Source: Planctomycetota bacterium (GTDB lineage Bacteria; Planctomycetota; Phycisphaerae; Sedimentisphaerales; SM23-30). Taken from it: 15,202 bases of DNA. The stretch lies in assembly GCA_029573975.1 (NCBI GenBank), contig JAKQBU010000449.1, positions 1 through 15,202 on the forward strand. Direction: 5' to 3'. This document shows, one piece after another, positions 13,618 through 15,202 of the stretch. The notes under the pieces are model-generated. The model was not told the DNA's origin. It saw only the letters and a program-made list of their open reading frames with translations, and made no database searches. The position numbers and the translations under genes are program-made. How positions within the stretch are numbered: position 1 is the first letter of the stretch; each line of letters starts with the position of its first letter.

Positions 13618-14547
13618 ATGATCGAAAAGAAAATCATCATCGGTACCCGCGGCAGCCGGTTGGCCCTGGTCCAGTCCCGCTGGGTGCAGGACACCCTCCA
13701 GCAAGCCTGTCCCGATCTGCACACCGAGCTGCTCACCATCCAGACCCAGGGCGATATTATCCTCGATACCGCCCTCTCGAAAATCGGCGACAAGGGACTC
13801 TTCACCCGCGAAATCGAAAACGCCCTGCTGACCCACCAAATCGATCTGGCCGTCCACAGCCTCAAGGACCTGCCGACCGTTTCCCCCCCCGGCCTGCGGA
13901 TTGCCGCCATCCCGCCGCGCCAGGATCCCGCCGACGTCCTCCTCAGCAAAGACCACCTGCCCCTGGCCCGGCTCCCCGCCGCCGCCGTGGTCCTGACCAG
14001 TTCCCTCCGCCGCCGCGCCCAGCTTCTCCACCACCGGCCGGACTTACAGGTCCTCGATATCCGCGGCAATGTCACCACCCGCATCCGCAAATGGCAGGAT
14101 GGGCCGGCCCACGCCCTGGTCATGGCCGCCGCCGGCCTCAACCGCCTCCAGCTGCAAAACCGCATCACCGAACGCCTCGACCCGATGCAATTCCTGCCCG
14201 CCTGCGGCCAGGGCGCCCTCGCCCTGCAAATCCGGCAGGATGATACGAACCTGGCTGCCCTGCTCCAAAAGCTGGATGATCCCATAGTTCGGACCACCGT
14301 CGCCGCCGAACGGTCCCTCCTGGCCGCCCTGCAGGGCGGCTGCCAGATCCCCATCGGCGCCCATGCCCGGCTCGAAAACGGCAAATTATACCTCAAAGCC
14401 ATGATTGCCGATATACACGGGGTATGTTATATTACCGCCGAGGATACCGGCGCCATCGATCAGCCGGAAGACCTAGGCAAACGTCTGGCCGATCAACTCA
14501 TCGAGAAGGGCGCCCAAAAAATTCTCGATGAAATAAAAAACCAGTAA
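13618..14547 (+). CDS. hemC: Hydroxymethylbilane synthase (porphobilinogen deaminase)
   Basis: HemC joins four porphobilinogens into hydroxymethylbilane in the cytoplasm, the step before uroporphyrinogen III. The 309-residue protein shows I-I-I-G-T-R-G-S-R-L-A-L-V-Q-S (6-20), G-D-K-G-L-F-T-R-E-I-E (57-67), the catalytic Asp84 in H-S-L-K-D-L-P-T (80-87), S-S-L-R-R-R-A-Q (128-135), R-G-N-V-T-T-R (149-155), and the cofactor-binding Cys242 in L-Q-G-G-C-Q-I-P-I-G-A-H-A (238-250). The ATG at 13618 places the conserved start at the usual distance and gives the usual length. A GTG at 13573 in the same frame would add 15 unrelated residues and has no ribosome site upstream; the site before 13618 is itself weak. 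cobA follows 24 bases after the stop. Confidence 0.96.
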   Translation: MIEKKIIIGTRGSRLALVQSRWVQDTLQQACPDLHTELLTIQTQGDIILDTALSKIGDKGLFTREIENALLTHQIDLAVHSLKDLPTVSPPGLRIAAIPPRQDPADVLLSKDHLPLARLPAAAVVLTSSLRRRAQLLHHRPDLQVLDIRGNVTTRIRKWQDGPAHALVMAAAGLNRLQLQNRITERLDPMQFLPACGQGALALQIRQDDTNLAALLQKLDDPIVRTTVAAERSLLAALQGGCQIPIGAHARLENGKLYLKAMIADIHGVCYITAEDTGAIDQPEDLGKRLADQLIEKGAQKILDEIKNQ

Positions 14548-14571
14548 ATACTGCCAAACAAGGTTTCTGAT

Positions 14572-15202
14572 ATGAATCAAACGGAACAAAACGTTTCGCA
14601 AAATCAACCTGGTACCGTGTATCTGGTCGGGGCCGGCCCCGGCGATCCCGGCCTGATTACCGTCCGCGGCCGCGAGCTGCTCACCCGCGCCGACGTCATC
14701 GTGTACGACCACTTGCTGGACAAGGATTTGCTCCAACTCGCCCGCCCCCAGGCGGAGCTGATATACGCCGGCAAAAAAGCCGGCCGCCACACCGTCCCCC
14801 AGGAGCAGATCAACCAAATCCTGGTCGATAAGGCCGCCCAGGCAAACATCATCGTCCGCCTCAAAGGCGGCGACCCCTTCGTCTTCGGTCGCGGCGGCGA
14901 AGAGGCCCTGACCCTGGCCGAGGCGGGCATCCCCTTCGAGGTTGTCCCCGGTGTCACCGCCGGTGTCGCCGTGCCTGCCTGTGCCGGCATCCCCGTCACC
15001 CACCGTGACTTCGCCAGCCAACTGGCCTTCATCACCGGCCACGAGGACGCCGCCCGCACCGATACCAGCCGGATCGACTGGCCCTCCCTGGCCCGCTGGC
15101 CGGGCACCCTGGTCTTTTACATGGGCGTCAAAAACCTGCCCCTCATCTGCGAACAACTCCTCCAAAACGGCATGGCCCCCGACACCCCCGCCGCCGTCAT
15201 CG
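14572..15202 (+). CDS. cobA: Uroporphyrinogen-III C-methyltransferase (SUMT/CobA), 3' truncated by window edge
   Basis: SUMT uses two S-adenosylmethionines to convert uroporphyrinogen III to precorrin-2, leading to siroheme or cobalamin. The 210 visible residues have a 14-residue polar start, then V-Y-L-V-G-A-G-P-G-D-P-G-L-I-T (16-30), V-Y-D-H-L (44-48), G-K-K-A-G-R-H (67-73), R-L-K-G-G-D-P-F-V-F-G-R-G-G-E-E (96-111), P-G-V-T-A-G (125-130) and I-P-V-T-H-R (139-144), all diagnostic of SUMT. AAGG (14560-14563) lies 8 bases before the ATG. The frame is still open at the window end. In several phyla the gene after hemC encodes a CobA-HemD fusion, which would explain uroporphyrinogen-III synthase activity here, but that part is not visible. 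Confidence 0.95.
   Translation, partial: MNQTEQNVSQNQPGTVYLVGAGPGDPGLITVRGRELLTRADVIVYDHLLDKDLLQLARPQAELIYAGKKAGRHTVPQEQINQILVDKAAQANIIVRLKGGDPFVFGRGGEEALTLAEAGIPFEVVPGVTAGVAVPACAGIPVTHRDFASQLAFITGHEDAARTDTSRIDWPSLARWPGTLVFYMGVKNLPLICEQLLQNGMAPDTPAAVI

Overview
The window is about 15.2 kb of protein-dense bacterial chromosome with moderately high GC and mostly short intergenic gaps. Nearly all genes lie on the + strand. I see no IS element, CRISPR array, tRNA, rRNA or phage gene. The taxon cannot be fixed from sequence alone. Good AGGAG-type ribosome sites, sigma70-type -10 boxes, a type IV pilus operon ending in large PilX-like prepilins, and hemC followed directly by cobA would fit a Gram-negative, possibly PVC-group (e.g. 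Planctomycetota/Phycisphaerae-like) or similar environmental lineage. That placement is an inference of low confidence.

Region 1 (1-1561): the C-terminal part of a DUF2238/YjdF-family membrane protein, then 12 bases later a dGTPase of the HD superfamily. The two look co-transcribed.

Region 2 (1562-1933): an AT-rich gap with a good sigma70-type promoter (1719-1747) and a predicted leader of about 180 nt. The leader can fold into competing hairpins, and its last hairpin touches the ribosome-binding site of pilM.

Region 3 (1934-12261): ten co-directional genes forming a type IV pilus operon. pilM, pilN, pilO and a pilP/gspC-like gene encode the inner-membrane alignment platform. pilB and pilT encode the extension and retraction ATPases, and pilC the platform protein. 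Three prepilin-like genes follow: a PilV/GspI-like one, a 559-residue PilX-like one with a large exported domain, and a PilW/GspJ-like one. The secretin (pilQ), prepilin peptidase (pilD) and an obvious major pilin are not in the window and must lie elsewhere. A strong intrinsic terminator (12281-12320) closes the operon and can also serve the convergent gene.

Region 4 (12319-13446, - strand): a glycosyltransferase of the MGDG-synthase/processive diacylglycerol glucosyltransferase type. It has an extended -10 promoter placed so that the transcript would begin at or next to the start codon.

Region 5 (13447-15202): an extended -10 promoter and structured leader, then hemC (porphobilinogen deaminase) and cobA (uroporphyrinogen-III C-methyltransferase, cut by the window end). 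These form the start of a tetrapyrrole/siroheme operon diverging from the glycosyltransferase.
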